Below are positions 35,547-44,882 of a DNA stretch of 64,000 nt, one piece after another. How positions within the stretch are numbered: position 1 is the first letter of the stretch; each line of letters begins with the position of its first letter. The position numbers and the translations under genes are program-made. Below the pieces are notes generated by a model that was not told the DNA's origin, made no database searches, and saw only the letters and a list, made by a program, of their open reading frames with translations. This DNA comes from Salinirubrum litoreum (GTDB lineage Archaea; Halobacteriota; Halobacteria; Halobacteriales; Haloferacaceae): contig NZ_JAJCVJ010000003.1 of assembly GCF_020567425.1 (NCBI RefSeq), forward strand, positions 248,001-312,000. The letters run 5' to 3'.

Positions 35547-37631
35547 TTATAAAACATCGTCGATTTTACAGGGGCTCCAGTAGATCTCGTCACCCGAGAG
35601 TACAGGGACCGATCCACGTTTAAGAAACTCCTCTGCTTTAGGTTTGTTAATGATATACTCGTCACCGAATCCGCCTAGCAAGTGCCACTTTGATAGATTA
35701 TCCATGATCGGTTGTTTGACTTTGCCCAATTCGTGTCGGTCGCTTGGGAAGGCATAAAGCTCTATTTTTATAGTATCCTTGCTATCTTTGTCAATCCTTA
35801 TGAGGTCTGGAAGTGGATTCGAAGTTTGACAAATGGTTGTTCGATAGTCACCCAATGCAGCATACCGATGACTCGACAGTGGACCGTGATCTAGAATAGA
35901 CATCGTCGCGTCCAGCGGGAAGCCGTGATTGAGCAACCGAGCGGTCAGCCGACCCATCTTCGTCGCCTGGTTGTTGAACACGCGCGAGAGCGTGACGATC
36001 CCCCCGTCTGCGCCAGCCTGCACGAGGGCTTCGCCCTGTGCGTAGGAGTGACAGGCGTTGAGGAGGAAGGCTCGCACGCCCGTCGTGTCCAGTGTGCGGA
36101 GGTCGAGTGAGCCGTCCGCACAGACGATACCCCCGTCGTCGACGTGACCGATGTAATGGAGGAAGTCGATCTCCTCGTGGCACAACTCGCGGAACTCGGC
36201 CGTCGTCAGGTCGTGTGACACCGCGATCTCGAAGTCGAGCAGGTCACGGAGACCGTACAGATCACCAGCCGTCTCGTCGACCATGTTCTCGTCGTTACAG
36301 ACGAGTTGGACCGTGATCGCATCCGGATCGACAGTCGTCCGTTCGAGTCGCCGTGTGATCGCATCCACGTCTGTCTTCGCCGTCCCGAGAGGGTAGCCGT
36401 CTCCGACCCACGCGTGGGTGGTCGCGTCGGCCTCTGGTGGCTCGAAGAACTCGATCTCGTCCCACGCAGGCGTGGCAGCGTCGCCCGCGTCGCGCGCGAT
36501 CCCCCGCGTCTCACCCCGGAAGAACGTCCCCAAGTGGGCCGGCTCCACCTCGGCAGCGTTCGCCCGCACGCCGTCTGCGATCCGGACGTGTGACAGTCGG
36601 TTCGCCGCGAAGGGAAGGTACTCGATCGTCTCCGGGGACGACCGAACGTCGGAGCAGATCGGCCACTCGGGGATCTCCGGTTCGAGCAAGATGTACGGCA
36701 CCTCGTCGTAGATCTGGAGCCGCGTCGCGAGCGACTGCTCGTAGACGACGCTCGGTTCGAACGGGAGGCTGTCTTCCAGTGCCGACCGTTCCCGCAGGTC
36801 GAGTTCGTACAGTCCCTCGGTCCGAACGAGACAGTCGAGGAAGAACGTCTGTTCGAGCGTCCGCTGTACCCCTTCTTCGATATCTCCGTCGGCCGTCGCC
36901 AGCGGGAGTGTCCTCCCGTCTGCGACGACGTGCGGGACTCGTCCGGCCTCGATCGGTGCGCCGAGGTAGTATGCCAGCGGCGTGACTCGGTAGATGTGGT
37001 CCAGCGTCGGCGGCACCTCGATGTGAACGTTCTCCGCGGGTGGTTCCAACCCATCGGGGATGGAGAGTTCCGCTCCCCGTTCGAGCAGCGGCGGATGCCC
37101 GCGGAGCGTCGGCCACGACCGTTCGGGCGAAGTGGTCTTCAGCGCAGATCCGAGCGTCGAGACGGCCTGCATCAGATCGAACGGGTCGGACGTCGTCGTC
37201 ACCGTCGCCGCCGGTTGCTCATGAAACGAGCGGAAACCGAGTGTGATCGTCGTCGGCTCCGCGAAGCTGAACTGCGTGTGGCCGTCCTGTGGCTGGATCG
37301 TGAACGTGCCAGTGACGTGTGCGTACAGTTTGAAGGGGAGGCTCGTCAGTTCGAGTTCGTACCGCCCTGCGTCGAGTGTGGTCTCCTCGTTCGGAGCCGT
37401 CTCGGCTAGCGTTACGCCCTCGTGTGTCCGGATGTAACAGACGATCTGCTTGGGAATCGTGAGCCGTTCGGCCGTGATCTCGGCAGCCGTCGAGACGGGA
37501 ACGCGGAACACGTCCGGATCGGCAGAACGAGGGTTCACCTGCCGGTCTGTGAGCAGTTCGAACCGGACGTCTTCGATCCGGTCGTGGACTGTGAGCCCGG
37601 ACCGTGCATCGAGCGGAGCGACGGTGAGCAT
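35547..37631 (-). CDS. CHAT-domain (caspase-like) protease
   Basis: A 694-residue protein whose C-terminal third contains a CHAT protease domain. The likely catalytic dyad is His in YIGHVDDGG (about residue 496) and Cys in LLNACHSYAQG (about residue 527), the standard spacing of caspase-like CHAT enzymes. The first 400 residues are beta-rich with no named domain and may be a sensor region. The last roughly 90 residues are Lys-rich and encoded by low-GC DNA, unlike the rest. It is co-transcribed with the gene upstream (3-base gap). CHAT proteases often act in signalling, cell-death or antiphage systems; the target here is unknown. Confidence 0.85.
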   Translation of the reverse strand: MLTVAPLDARSGLTVHDRIEDVRFELLTDRQVNPRSADPDVFRVPVSTAAEITAERLTIPKQIVCYIRTHEGVTLAETAPNEETTLDAGRYELELTSLPFKLYAHVTGTFTIQPQDGHTQFSFAEPTTITLGFRSFHEQPAATVTTTSDPFDLMQAVSTLGSALKTTSPERSWPTLRGHPPLLERGAELSIPDGLEPPAENVHIEVPPTLDHIYRVTPLAYYLGAPIEAGRVPHVVADGRTLPLATADGDIEEGVQRTLEQTFFLDCLVRTEGLYELDLRERSALEDSLPFEPSVVYEQSLATRLQIYDEVPYILLEPEIPEWPICSDVRSSPETIEYLPFAANRLSHVRIADGVRANAAEVEPAHLGTFFRGETRGIARDAGDAATPAWDEIEFFEPPEADATTHAWVGDGYPLGTAKTDVDAITRRLERTTVDPDAITVQLVCNDENMVDETAGDLYGLRDLLDFEIAVSHDLTTAEFRELCHEEIDFLHYIGHVDDGGIVCADGSLDLRTLDTTGVRAFLLNACHSYAQGEALVQAGADGGIVTLSRVFNNQATKMGRLTARLLNHGFPLDATMSILDHGPLSSHRYAALGDYRTTICQTSNPLPDLIRIDKDSKDTIKIELYAFPSDRHELGKVKQPIMDNLSKWHLLGGFGDEYIINKPKAEEFLKRGSVPVLSGDEIYWSPCKIDDVL

Positions 37632-37634
37632 GTC

Positions 37635-38306
37635 TCAGTGGCTGGGGGAGATCTGCACCCAGGTCGTGTAACCGTACTGGGGGATGTACCATCTTTGTTC
37701 CGGCTGGTACGTATCGGGGAACCGTACCTCGACGAGTGCGTCGACGAGGGGTTCGAATTCACCGACCATCGGGTGTTCTGCCGGTTGATTGAGGTGTACG
37801 TGACCCATCCCCCGTCGACTCCGGACTCGCTCGATGACGTCCTCGAGAAACGACAGCGCCTGCTCACGACCGTACGCCTCGGCGAGGGCATCGGCCGTAT
37901 GCACGCCGATCCGGAGCACACCCGGATCGAAGGGATACTGAGTGTCGGCGATCGCCGTATCGAGTTCCTCGAGTGCGGTATCAAGATCGGCCGCTCGTGG
38001 CTCCGGAGAGTCGGGTCGTGTCGCCGTCGCACTCCGCTCGGATTCACGGACCGAGACCGTCCGTACGCGCGACGGAGAGACCCCTCGCGGGAGCCACGGT
38101 TCGACCGGGTAGTCACCGTTCGGTGTGAGCAGTACCCGGTGGCGATCTTTGTCTGGTGCGCCGAACAGCCGCTGTGACATCGCCTCGCGCGCCATCCGGG
38201 ACTCCCCCACGATCATGACCGCACACCCCTCCCGTTTCAGTTCCCCCAATACCGTCCCGAGGGGAGGTGTGTCGTCCCCGCGAAACGTTAACTCCCGAAT
38301 CGTCAT
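37635..38306 (-). CDS. partner of the CHAT protease, degenerate RecA/KaiC-like (DUF7504-type)
   Basis: A 223-residue protein that ends three bases before the CHAT start. The N-terminal segment GCAVMIVGESRMAREAMSQRLFG looks like a P-loop region without a Gly-Lys-Thr/Ser. The C-terminal LSFLEDVIERVRSRRGMGHVHL and PLVDALVEVRF recall the end of KaiC/RecA-like folds. The pattern matches haloarchaeal proteins called DUF7504. ATG at 38306 has an AT-rich box about 27 bases upstream. Its role as regulator or adaptor of the protease is inferred from the operon. Confidence 0.65.
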   Translation of the reverse strand: MTIRELTFRGDDTPPLGTVLGELKREGCAVMIVGESRMAREAMSQRLFGAPDKDRHRVLLTPNGDYPVEPWLPRGVSPSRVRTVSVRESERSATATRPDSPEPRAADLDTALEELDTAIADTQYPFDPGVLRIGVHTADALAEAYGREQALSFLEDVIERVRSRRGMGHVHLNQPAEHPMVGEFEPLVDALVEVRFPDTYQPEQRWYIPQYGYTTWVQISPSH

Positions 38307-38387
38307 TGATAAACCATCAATACAGAATCTATTAGTAGTTTTCATTGACGGGGTTGGTATCTTCATGAGTAGGCACCGAGTAGAGAG

Positions 38388-38620
38388 ATGACGACGTTGA
38401 AGGGCGTGTCGTCCCAGAGACGGATCGTGCAGATTCGCGGCTCGGTGTACCGCTTCGAGCGCCAGTGCACGCATACGAGCGACGAGCGATCAGCGGGCGA
38501 GAGCCGTCCCCGAGACTGCGAGAAACCGTGACGGAAGCACCTGTATGGAGGATCAACAACAGGCTACCGCCGGGACTGTGAAGGGCGGGGAGCGACCCCC
38601 TCAGAAGCTATCTCTCTCGC
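38388..38620 (+). other. possible decayed IS605-type TnpB tail
   Basis: Two short frames read CTHTSDERSAGESRP and then QATAGTVKGGERPPQK. The first resembles the zinc-finger end of IS1341/IS605 TnpB proteins (CxxCGHTSD...), with residues missing and no second cysteine pair; the second resembles nothing certain. The evidence is weak. It lies between AT-rich DNA of the CHAT module and the alpha/beta hydrolase, so a transposon scar at the edge of the accessory patch is plausible. Confidence 0.25.
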
Positions 38621-38636
38621 GGTCGTATCGACCGGT

Positions 38637-39641
38637 ATGCACCGAAACGTGAGACGGTCCATCGGAGTCGGTGCGGGACTGCTCCTCTGTGCAGCGGGCG
38701 GTGCACTCTGGCGCTGGAAACGGCGGCGACTCACGGAGCTCTCGGCCGGAAGTACACTCGTCGAGACTGACCGGGGTGTCGTCGAAGTCGCGCGACGGGG
38801 CTCGGGGTATCCCGTGCTGGTCCTGCACGGCGCACCGGGCGGCTACGATCAGGGACTCCTCCTGGACGGGGTCCTGGGAGACGATGTCGAGATCATCGCC
38901 CCGTCACGACCGGGCTTCCTCCGGACGCCGCTCGACGACAACCGCTCTTTCGAGGATCAGGCCGCCCTCCTCGTGGCGCTTCTCGACGCCCTCGACGTGG
39001 AGCGCCCGATCGTCGTGGGGATCTCTTGTGGCGGTCCGGTCGCCCTCCAACTCGCCGCCGAGTATCCCGAACGGGTCGCAGGGCTCGTCCTGGCGTCGGC
39101 GATCACGACCGAGATCGACGAGCGGACGTACGACACGGGAAACCCGATCGTCGACCCGGTGCTCACCTCGACGCCGGTACTCGACGTCCGCTCCGGACTG
39201 TTCGCCTTCTTCCATCGGTTCAGGTCCGATCGCTTCATCGAAGGCATGCACGCCGGACTCTCAACGCTGGAGGGTGAGGCCCTCGAAACCTACGTCGAGT
39301 ACATCCGGACACACCCCGCACAGTACAGGAGGGACCTCGAGTTCGCCACGACCATTCTCCCCGCCAGCCCCCGCATCGACGGGACGCTCAACGACGAACG
39401 CTGGTGCCGCGAACTCCCGGTCGTCGACTACGAGACGATCGAGTGTCCGGTCTTCGTCTTTCACGGGGAGTTCGACGCGGCCGTCCCGATTGCCCACGCC
39501 GAGTACGTGGTCGAGGCACTGCCAGACGTCGAGTTCCTCCGCGTCGATGCCGATCACCTCGCGGGCGTCGGCCCGGATGCCGACCGCCTCCGAGGGGCGC
39601 TCCACTCGTTCACCGAGTCGGTACTCGAGCAGGTGGCGTAG
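38637..39641 (+). CDS. alpha/beta hydrolase, membrane-anchored
   Basis: A 334-residue alpha/beta-hydrolase. An N-terminal hydrophobic stretch (GVGAGLLLCAAGGALW) is followed by Arg/Lys, giving a membrane anchor or signal. Catalytic triad candidates are Ser in GISCGGPVA, Asp in FHGEFDAAVP and His in VDADHLAGVG; LVLHGAPGG supplies the oxyanion region. A lipase, esterase or haloalkane-type activity is possible; the substrate is unknown. The first ATG is used. Confidence 0.87.
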   Translation: MHRNVRRSIGVGAGLLLCAAGGALWRWKRRRLTELSAGSTLVETDRGVVEVARRGSGYPVLVLHGAPGGYDQGLLLDGVLGDDVEIIAPSRPGFLRTPLDDNRSFEDQAALLVALLDALDVERPIVVGISCGGPVALQLAAEYPERVAGLVLASAITTEIDERTYDTGNPIVDPVLTSTPVLDVRSGLFAFFHRFRSDRFIEGMHAGLSTLEGEALETYVEYIRTHPAQYRRDLEFATTILPASPRIDGTLNDERWCRELPVVDYETIECPVFVFHGEFDAAVPIAHAEYVVEALPDVEFLRVDADHLAGVGPDADRLRGALHSFTESVLEQVA

Positions 39642-39801
39642 AGGAGTACTCGTCGACACGACGGCCCTCGTTGCTGCGACGGACGGCCGAGATACCCCCA
39701 CGATGCCGCGGCTCACGTGCAGCGGTGGTGTGTGACCGTCGCCAGTCCCGCTCGTTTCAGGTCCTCTCGGGTGATCACCCTACGTCGTGGCTCGTGCAGT
39801 C

Positions 39802-40605
39802 TCACTCCCGGTTCCACGGCCCGATGTCGGGGTCGATGACCCGCTGTCGCTCCTCGATGCTGTCGATCGCAGCGAGGTCTGCGGTGTCAAGTGAGAGCGA
39901 CGTCGCCGCGAGGTTCTCGGTGATGTGAGTGCCCGTCGCCTTCGGAATCGGGACGATGTCGTGTGCTACGGCCCACGCGAGACAGACCTGCGCCGTCGAG
40001 ACGTCGTGTTTCGCGGCGACCTCGGCGAGGACCGGGTGATCGAGGATCTGACCGCGACCGAGCGGCGAGTAGGCGACGAGTCGGTGGCCGTGTTGCTCGG
40101 CGTACGCTCGGAGTTCTCGCTGTGGCAACAGCGGGTGACACTCGACCTGATGAGCGGCGACGGGCGCGTCGAGGATCGACCGCGCCTCGTCCAGCAGGGC
40201 CGGCGTGAAGTTGCTCAGACAGACGTGATCGACCAGCCCCTCGTCGTGGAGGGCGTCGAACGCCGGCAGTGTCGTCTCGGGGTCGTAGGCTCTGGCCGGC
40301 CAGTGGACGTACAGCATGTCGACGCTGTCGACGCCGAGACGGTCCAGACTCTCGCGTGTCGTCCGTCGCACGTCGTCGGGTGCGAGGTTGGTCGGGTGAA
40401 CCTTCGTCGCGAGAACGACCTCGGAACGGTCGACGCTACTCTGCCGGATGCCCGCGCCGACCTGTGCTTCGTTCTCGTACATCTGTGCGGTGTCGACGTG
40501 TCTGTAGCCGGCATCGAGCGCCGCAGCGACGCTGTCGGTCCACACCGCGTCGGTCTCGTCGCCGGACGTTCCGTATCCGATCGGCGGGAGTTCGAGCCCA
40601 GTCAT
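39802..40605 (-). CDS. aldo/keto reductase (AKR5-like)
   Basis: A 267-residue NADPH-dependent aldo/keto reductase. The catalytic tetrad is visible: Asp and Tyr in VDTAQMYENE, Lys in LATKVHP and His in YVHWPAR. The cofactor-binding end reads PIPKATGTHITEN. It is the same kind of short reductase as 2,5-diketogluconate reductase. It is divergent from a second, unrelated-type AKR 191 bases away. Confidence 0.92.
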   Translation of the reverse strand: MTGLELPPIGYGTSGDETDAVWTDSVAAALDAGYRHVDTAQMYENEAQVGAGIRQSSVDRSEVVLATKVHPTNLAPDDVRRTTRESLDRLGVDSVDMLYVHWPARAYDPETTLPAFDALHDEGLVDHVCLSNFTPALLDEARSILDAPVAAHQVECHPLLPQRELRAYAEQHGHRLVAYSPLGRGQILDHPVLAEVAAKHDVSTAQVCLAWAVAHDIVPIPKATGTHITENLAATSLSLDTADLAAIDSIEERQRVIDPDIGPWNRE

Positions 40606-40796
40606 AGCCACACCGACGGAGAGGAGGCGGAAAAAGGCGAGTGAACGGGCAGGTTCGCGTGACGTACAGGTGTCAGTAGCACATACCTGTTCGTGGCAGC
40701 GAGTGACGCCGACCTGAGTCGGCACGCCAACAGCGTTCTGGGGGACGATCGTCTCTGCTCCCACAGCTTTTTCCGCTCCTCCGCCGCGTCTCCTGT

Positions 40797-41792
40797 ATGG
40801 AACGACGACACCTCGGGAGTACCGAGTTGCCACTGTCCGCAGTCGGCCTCGGGACGTGGAACGTGGGGCCGGTCTGGGACGACGTCTCGGACGAACAGGC
40901 CCGCGAGGCGATCCGGACCGCCCTCGACGCGGGTGCGAACTTCGTCGACACGGCCGAAGTGTACGGCGACGGCCGAGCCGAGACCCTCATCCACGACGTC
41001 CTCGCAGAGCGGCCCGCTGACGGAGAGCGGGTCTACGTCGCGACGAAAGCCGCCCCGGACGCAGACGAACGTCACTCGGAGGCGGGACTGCGCGCGTCTG
41101 TGGCCGGCTCACAGGAGCGTCTCGGCGTCGACGAACTCGACCTACTCCAGTTGCACTGCCCCGAGACGGCCGCCTTCTACGAGCCCGAGACGTTCGCCGT
41201 GTTAGAAGAGCTCGAGGCCGAAGGCGAGATCGCACACGCCGGCGTCAGCGTCGAGAAGGTCGAGGAGGCGACGAAGGCCATCGAGTACGACGTGGTCGAG
41301 TCGGTGCAGATCATCTTCAACCCGTTCCGCCAGCGACCCGCAGAGCGCTTCTTCGAGCGTGCCGCCGCCGAAGACGTCGGGATCATCGTCCGTGTCCCCC
41401 TCGCGTCGGGGCTGCTCGCAGACGCGTTCGACGGGATCGACGACTTCGGTCCGGACGACCACCGCCGGACGGCAGCCGAGGGTGGCGTCTCCGCAGGCGT
41501 CGGGCGTGAGGGTGGCGAGACGTTCGCGGGCGTGCCGTTCGAGGACGGCCTCGATGCCGTCGCCGCGCTCCGGCGACTCGTCCCCGAGCAGGCGACGATG
41601 GCGCAGTTCACACTCCGCTGGATTCTCGATTTCGACGCCGTGACGACGGTCATCCCCGGGTCGACGACACCCGACCACGTCGCGGAGAACGTCGCCGCTG
41701 CCGACCTGGACCCGCTCTCTCACGAGACCCACGGCGCGGTTCGCGACGTGTACGAAACCCACCTCTACGACGCAGTCCACCACCGCTGGTGA
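40797..41792 (+). CDS. aldo/keto reductase (oxidoreductase of the AKR11/12 kind)
   Basis: A 331-residue aldo/keto reductase with HLGSTELPLSAVGLGTW at the start, the tetrad residues in FVDTAEVYGDG, VATKA and LLQLHCPE, and the cofactor loop TTVIPGSTTPDHVAEN. It is longer than the neighbour and belongs to the general-aldehyde branch. It is divergent from the other AKR and could share regulation through the 191-base intergenic region. The substrate is unknown. Confidence 0.92.
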   Translation: MERRHLGSTELPLSAVGLGTWNVGPVWDDVSDEQAREAIRTALDAGANFVDTAEVYGDGRAETLIHDVLAERPADGERVYVATKAAPDADERHSEAGLRASVAGSQERLGVDELDLLQLHCPETAAFYEPETFAVLEELEAEGEIAHAGVSVEKVEEATKAIEYDVVESVQIIFNPFRQRPAERFFERAAAEDVGIIVRVPLASGLLADAFDGIDDFGPDDHRRTAAEGGVSAGVGREGGETFAGVPFEDGLDAVAALRRLVPEQATMAQFTLRWILDFDAVTTVIPGSTTPDHVAENVAAADLDPLSHETHGAVRDVYETHLYDAVHHRW

Positions 41793-41882
41793 CAGTCGAC
41801 TCGGGCGGGCCACCACACGCTCGGACTGTGTGTCGGTAACACGACGAGTCGGTCGGAGCAGAGGGTCGAGCGACAGGCCGGC

Positions 41883-43175
41883 TCAGCCGTCGAGTGTGAC
41901 CCCGACTCGGCGGATCACGGGCGGGGCAGCGGCTGCGTACTGGTTCGCGAGGGCGTACTCCGCGTAGAGGTAGCTCGCGGGAGCGGAGACCCGTTCCTGC
42001 CGTACCTGCCGGTCGGCGTTGCCGAGTTCGGTCGCGACCCGCGAAGCGAGTCGGGAGGCCAGCGGCGCAGGCTCGGTGTCGAGTAGTGTCTGGAGTTGCT
42101 CTACGGCGGCGGTCCGTTCTGCGGCGATGGGGTCGACCGACTCCGGCGTCTCGTACGCACCGGCTTCGACGGCCTCGGTCACGGCGGCAAAGGCGCGGTC
42201 TGCGACCAGGCTGTGCATCGCGGCGCTGATCGTGAGTACGTCGTCGCCGGCGTCGTCGTCCGCTTCGACCGCGGTCTCTGCGTGACTCCAGCGACGGCGG
42301 GCGAGTTCCTCGAGCAGGCGTTCGGCCGCCGTGTTCTCGATGTCACGCTCGAAATCACTCGTCAGTGTCTCCCAGTCGGGTGCTGCTGCGTGAGTTTCGA
42401 CCTCGACGACGAGGCCGTCTGCAACCCCTGCGAAGCGATCGGTGTAGTCGGTGGTGTCCGCCAGCGTCGAGACGTAGTGGTCGCGGAGACGGCGAGCGTC
42501 GGCGGCGTACGCACGCCCCCACTCGATGTCCCGTGCGAGTTCGGCTCGGTGCAGGACGGTGTTCTCGTACTCGTAGTACTGATCGGGCTCGAGCAGCCGA
42601 CTCCCGGTCGTAGCCCACTCCACGATCCGGGCGTGTTCGGCGAGCGTCTCCGCCGGCGCACCCGACGAGCCGACGTACCGGTAGTCGTCGAGAAACGCGG
42701 TCGCCTCGCGCTGCTGTCGGTCGCGGCGGGCCGTGAGATCCGTGGCGGTGAGCCGCCCGTCGAAGGCGGCGAGGCCGGCCTGGACGAACATCGCCTCGGC
42801 ACGAGGATGCGTGAGACCGGCGAGTGCTTCGACGCGCGAGTCGCCGGTCTCGTCGGCAGCGAGCGCGTCTCGTGCAGAGTCCCGCTCACGGTCGAGTCGC
42901 TGACGGACGACCGCGTTCGGCACCCGTGAGAGGTCTGTCCCCGCCAGCGACGATCGAACCCGGTCGCGGGCGGCCTCGAGGTGTGCTGGCGTCGGCTGGA
43001 CGGGTTCCGGAGCGGGTACCTCGGGGACGTCGCCGGGGAGTGCAGCGAGTGCCGAGTCGTCGTACTCGACGGTCGACTCACTCGAGAGGCCTTCGAGCGT
43101 GCTACACCCTGCGAGCGTGCCCGCGAGTGCGGTCCCGGCGGTCGCGAGGAGCGACCGGCGACCGTGGTCGGTCAC
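41883..43175 (-). CDS. haloarchaeal lipoprotein, all-helical
   Basis: A 430-residue secreted lipoprotein. It has a Tat-like signal GRRSLLATAG and lipobox LAGC (Cys about residue 24). The rest is long alpha-helices with many Arg/Asp/Glu and no named domain. Its start overlaps the end of the upstream lipoprotein gene by four bases (ATGA), so the two probably act together at the outer face of the membrane. The function is unknown. Confidence 0.8.
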   Translation of the reverse strand: MTDHGRRSLLATAGTALAGTLAGCSTLEGLSSESTVEYDDSALAALPGDVPEVPAPEPVQPTPAHLEAARDRVRSSLAGTDLSRVPNAVVRQRLDRERDSARDALAADETGDSRVEALAGLTHPRAEAMFVQAGLAAFDGRLTATDLTARRDRQQREATAFLDDYRYVGSSGAPAETLAEHARIVEWATTGSRLLEPDQYYEYENTVLHRAELARDIEWGRAYAADARRLRDHYVSTLADTTDYTDRFAGVADGLVVEVETHAAAPDWETLTSDFERDIENTAAERLLEELARRRWSHAETAVEADDDAGDDVLTISAAMHSLVADRAFAAVTEAVEAGAYETPESVDPIAAERTAAVEQLQTLLDTEPAPLASRLASRVATELGNADRQVRQERVSAPASYLYAEYALANQYAAAAPPVIRRVGVTLDG

Positions 43176-43792
43176 GCCGACTCACTCCCGTTGTGCTCCG
43201 CCCGCCGAACGGGTCGACAACGACTGCTCCGTCCGATGGAGTAGCCGCCGAACTCACCGGGGAACGGCAGGCGGACGAACGCAGCGACGGCGTCGCGCAC
43301 CTCACGCTCGCAGGGGGTCTGCGCGTCGCGGATCACCTGACAGAACTGGAAGTCCGGATCGCCGTCGGCGTCTCGGCTCACGTCGATCAGCTTCAAGCGG
43401 TAACACTCCTGGATCTCCGTCTGGTAGACGAAGACGGACTCCTCGGCGAACGCCGTCTCGGCGAGGAGTCGACGAACGGCGGCGACGTTCGTCGCCTCGT
43501 CGGCGAACTCGACTCGGGCGGCGTCCGTCTCGTTTCCGATCGACCGAGAGAAGATCCGGTCGGGTGTCGACGCCGACGCCTCGTCGGTCACTCCGTCGTC
43601 GGCAGTGTCGGGCAGGGCGACGACCGGCGGGCGCTCACCCGTCGAGCGGGTGAACTCGACGGCGTACTCACGGATCCGTGTCTCGCCGTCGGGTGTACGC
43701 CCGGCCTCGGACGCACTGCACCCCGAAAACAGGGTGGTGAGGCCGGTCCCGACGCTGGCGAGGAGGACACGTCTGGAGGGCGTGTGAGCCAT
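43172..43792 (-). CDS. haloarchaeal lipoprotein, partner of the helical lipoprotein
   Basis: A 206-residue Tat lipoprotein with signal SRRVLLASVG and lipobox FSGC. Three further Cys appear in the mature part (ECYRLKL, QFCQVI, TPCEREV), which could pair or bind a cofactor. ATG at 43792 gives a normal signal length, and a longer reading upstream is not needed. It is translationally coupled to the next gene by an ATGA overlap. The function is unknown. Confidence 0.78.
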   Translation of the reverse strand: MAHTPSRRVLLASVGTGLTTLFSGCSASEAGRTPDGETRIREYAVEFTRSTGERPPVVALPDTADDGVTDEASASTPDRIFSRSIGNETDAARVEFADEATNVAAVRRLLAETAFAEESVFVYQTEIQECYRLKLIDVSRDADGDPDFQFCQVIRDAQTPCEREVRDAVAAFVRLPFPGEFGGYSIGRSSRCRPVRRAEHNGSESA

Positions 43793-44033
43793 CGTATCGG
43801 GTTGTGAACGGACGGTCAATAAGCACCGGGGAGTCGGGGGAGTCGCCGTCGAACGCCACCGAAGCCGTCGGAGAGACGCTCACTCGACAGTTTGGTGTCG
43901 CCGTCGAATCGGACCGAGAGCTGGAGCAGTCCGGCGAAGCGGTAGCCGACGATGTCCGGACCCGGTCGCGGACCACGAAGAGCGGGGTCTCCTGAAGAGG
44001 TTATGCGGCTGGACGACCGAGAGTCCGTATGCA

Positions 44034-44762
44034 GTGGGTCAGCCGAGCGACGAGGGCAGTAGGGAGGGCGACTACAGCGTCGCCGAACCAGCACCAGACG
44101 GAGCGACTGCCGTGACCGGCGAACCGCTTCCGGGTGAACACCTCACGCCGCTCGCCGCACTCGTCGAGGAGGTACTCGCCGCCGTAGGGTACGAGATGGA
44201 GACCGCCACCGACCGCATCGACGAGGCCATGCCCGACTACGGCGGCCTGTTCGCCCCGACGACCACCCCTGCCGAACTGCGAGACGCACTCGAACGGCTC
44301 CGTGGATCGGACATCGGCCGGCCCCCAGTGGCCGAGCCGACGGGGGACTCGTTCGTCCTCTACGTCGACGGAAGTTCACGCGGGAATCCCGGCCCAGCAG
44401 GTGCCGGAGCCGTTATCCTGGATGCGTCCGAAAACGACCTCGCCAGACTCGGTCGGCCCGTCGGCTCGCAGACGGGGAACAACACCGCCGAGTACGGTGC
44501 GCTCCACCTCGGCCTCTCGGAACTGCTCGCGCGCTACGAGCCACAGACACTGGAAGTGCGGATCGACTCGATGACCGTGATCCGGGACGTGTGGGGCGGC
44601 ACCGAGCCGACCGAACCCGGCGTCGAACCGTACAGCGAGGCCATCGCGGCGGCACTGTCGACGATTCCCGACCACCGGTACACACACCTCGCCGACCACG
44701 AGCCGAATCCCGCAGACGCGCTGGCGACGGTCGGCGCGGACATCGCGGCGCTGGGGCCCTGA
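44034..44762 (+). CDS. rnhA: ribonuclease HI family protein with N-terminal extension
   Basis: A 242-residue protein. Residues about 108-240 form an RNase H fold with catalytic acidic residues in LYVDGSSRGNPG, GNNTAEYGA, RIDSMTVI and ADHEPNPADAL. The first 100 residues are an acidic, helical extension. The start codon is GTG; an ATG five bases earlier is out of frame. It should cut RNA in RNA-DNA hybrids. Confidence 0.88.
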   Translation: MGQPSDEGSREGDYSVAEPAPDGATAVTGEPLPGEHLTPLAALVEEVLAAVGYEMETATDRIDEAMPDYGGLFAPTTTPAELRDALERLRGSDIGRPPVAEPTGDSFVLYVDGSSRGNPGPAGAGAVILDASENDLARLGRPVGSQTGNNTAEYGALHLGLSELLARYEPQTLEVRIDSMTVIRDVWGGTEPTEPGVEPYSEAIAAALSTIPDHRYTHLADHEPNPADALATVGADIAALGP

Positions 44763-44849
44763 GACGCGCTCCGGTGGTGACCACGGGAGGCGACGACCGA
44801 CCGATGCACACTGCGGTCCCGGAGCCGGTCTCTTTCGGGTGAATCCCGA

Positions 44850-44858
44850 GGATATATT
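44850..44858 (+). promoter_or_regulatory. TATA box of the TRAM-protein gene
   Basis: The block ggatatatt is centred about 28 bases before the ATG at 44883 and implies a leaderless transcript separate from the RNase H gene. Confidence 0.55.
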
Positions 44859-44882
44859 CGCGTTCACCCGGAGAACAGACCA

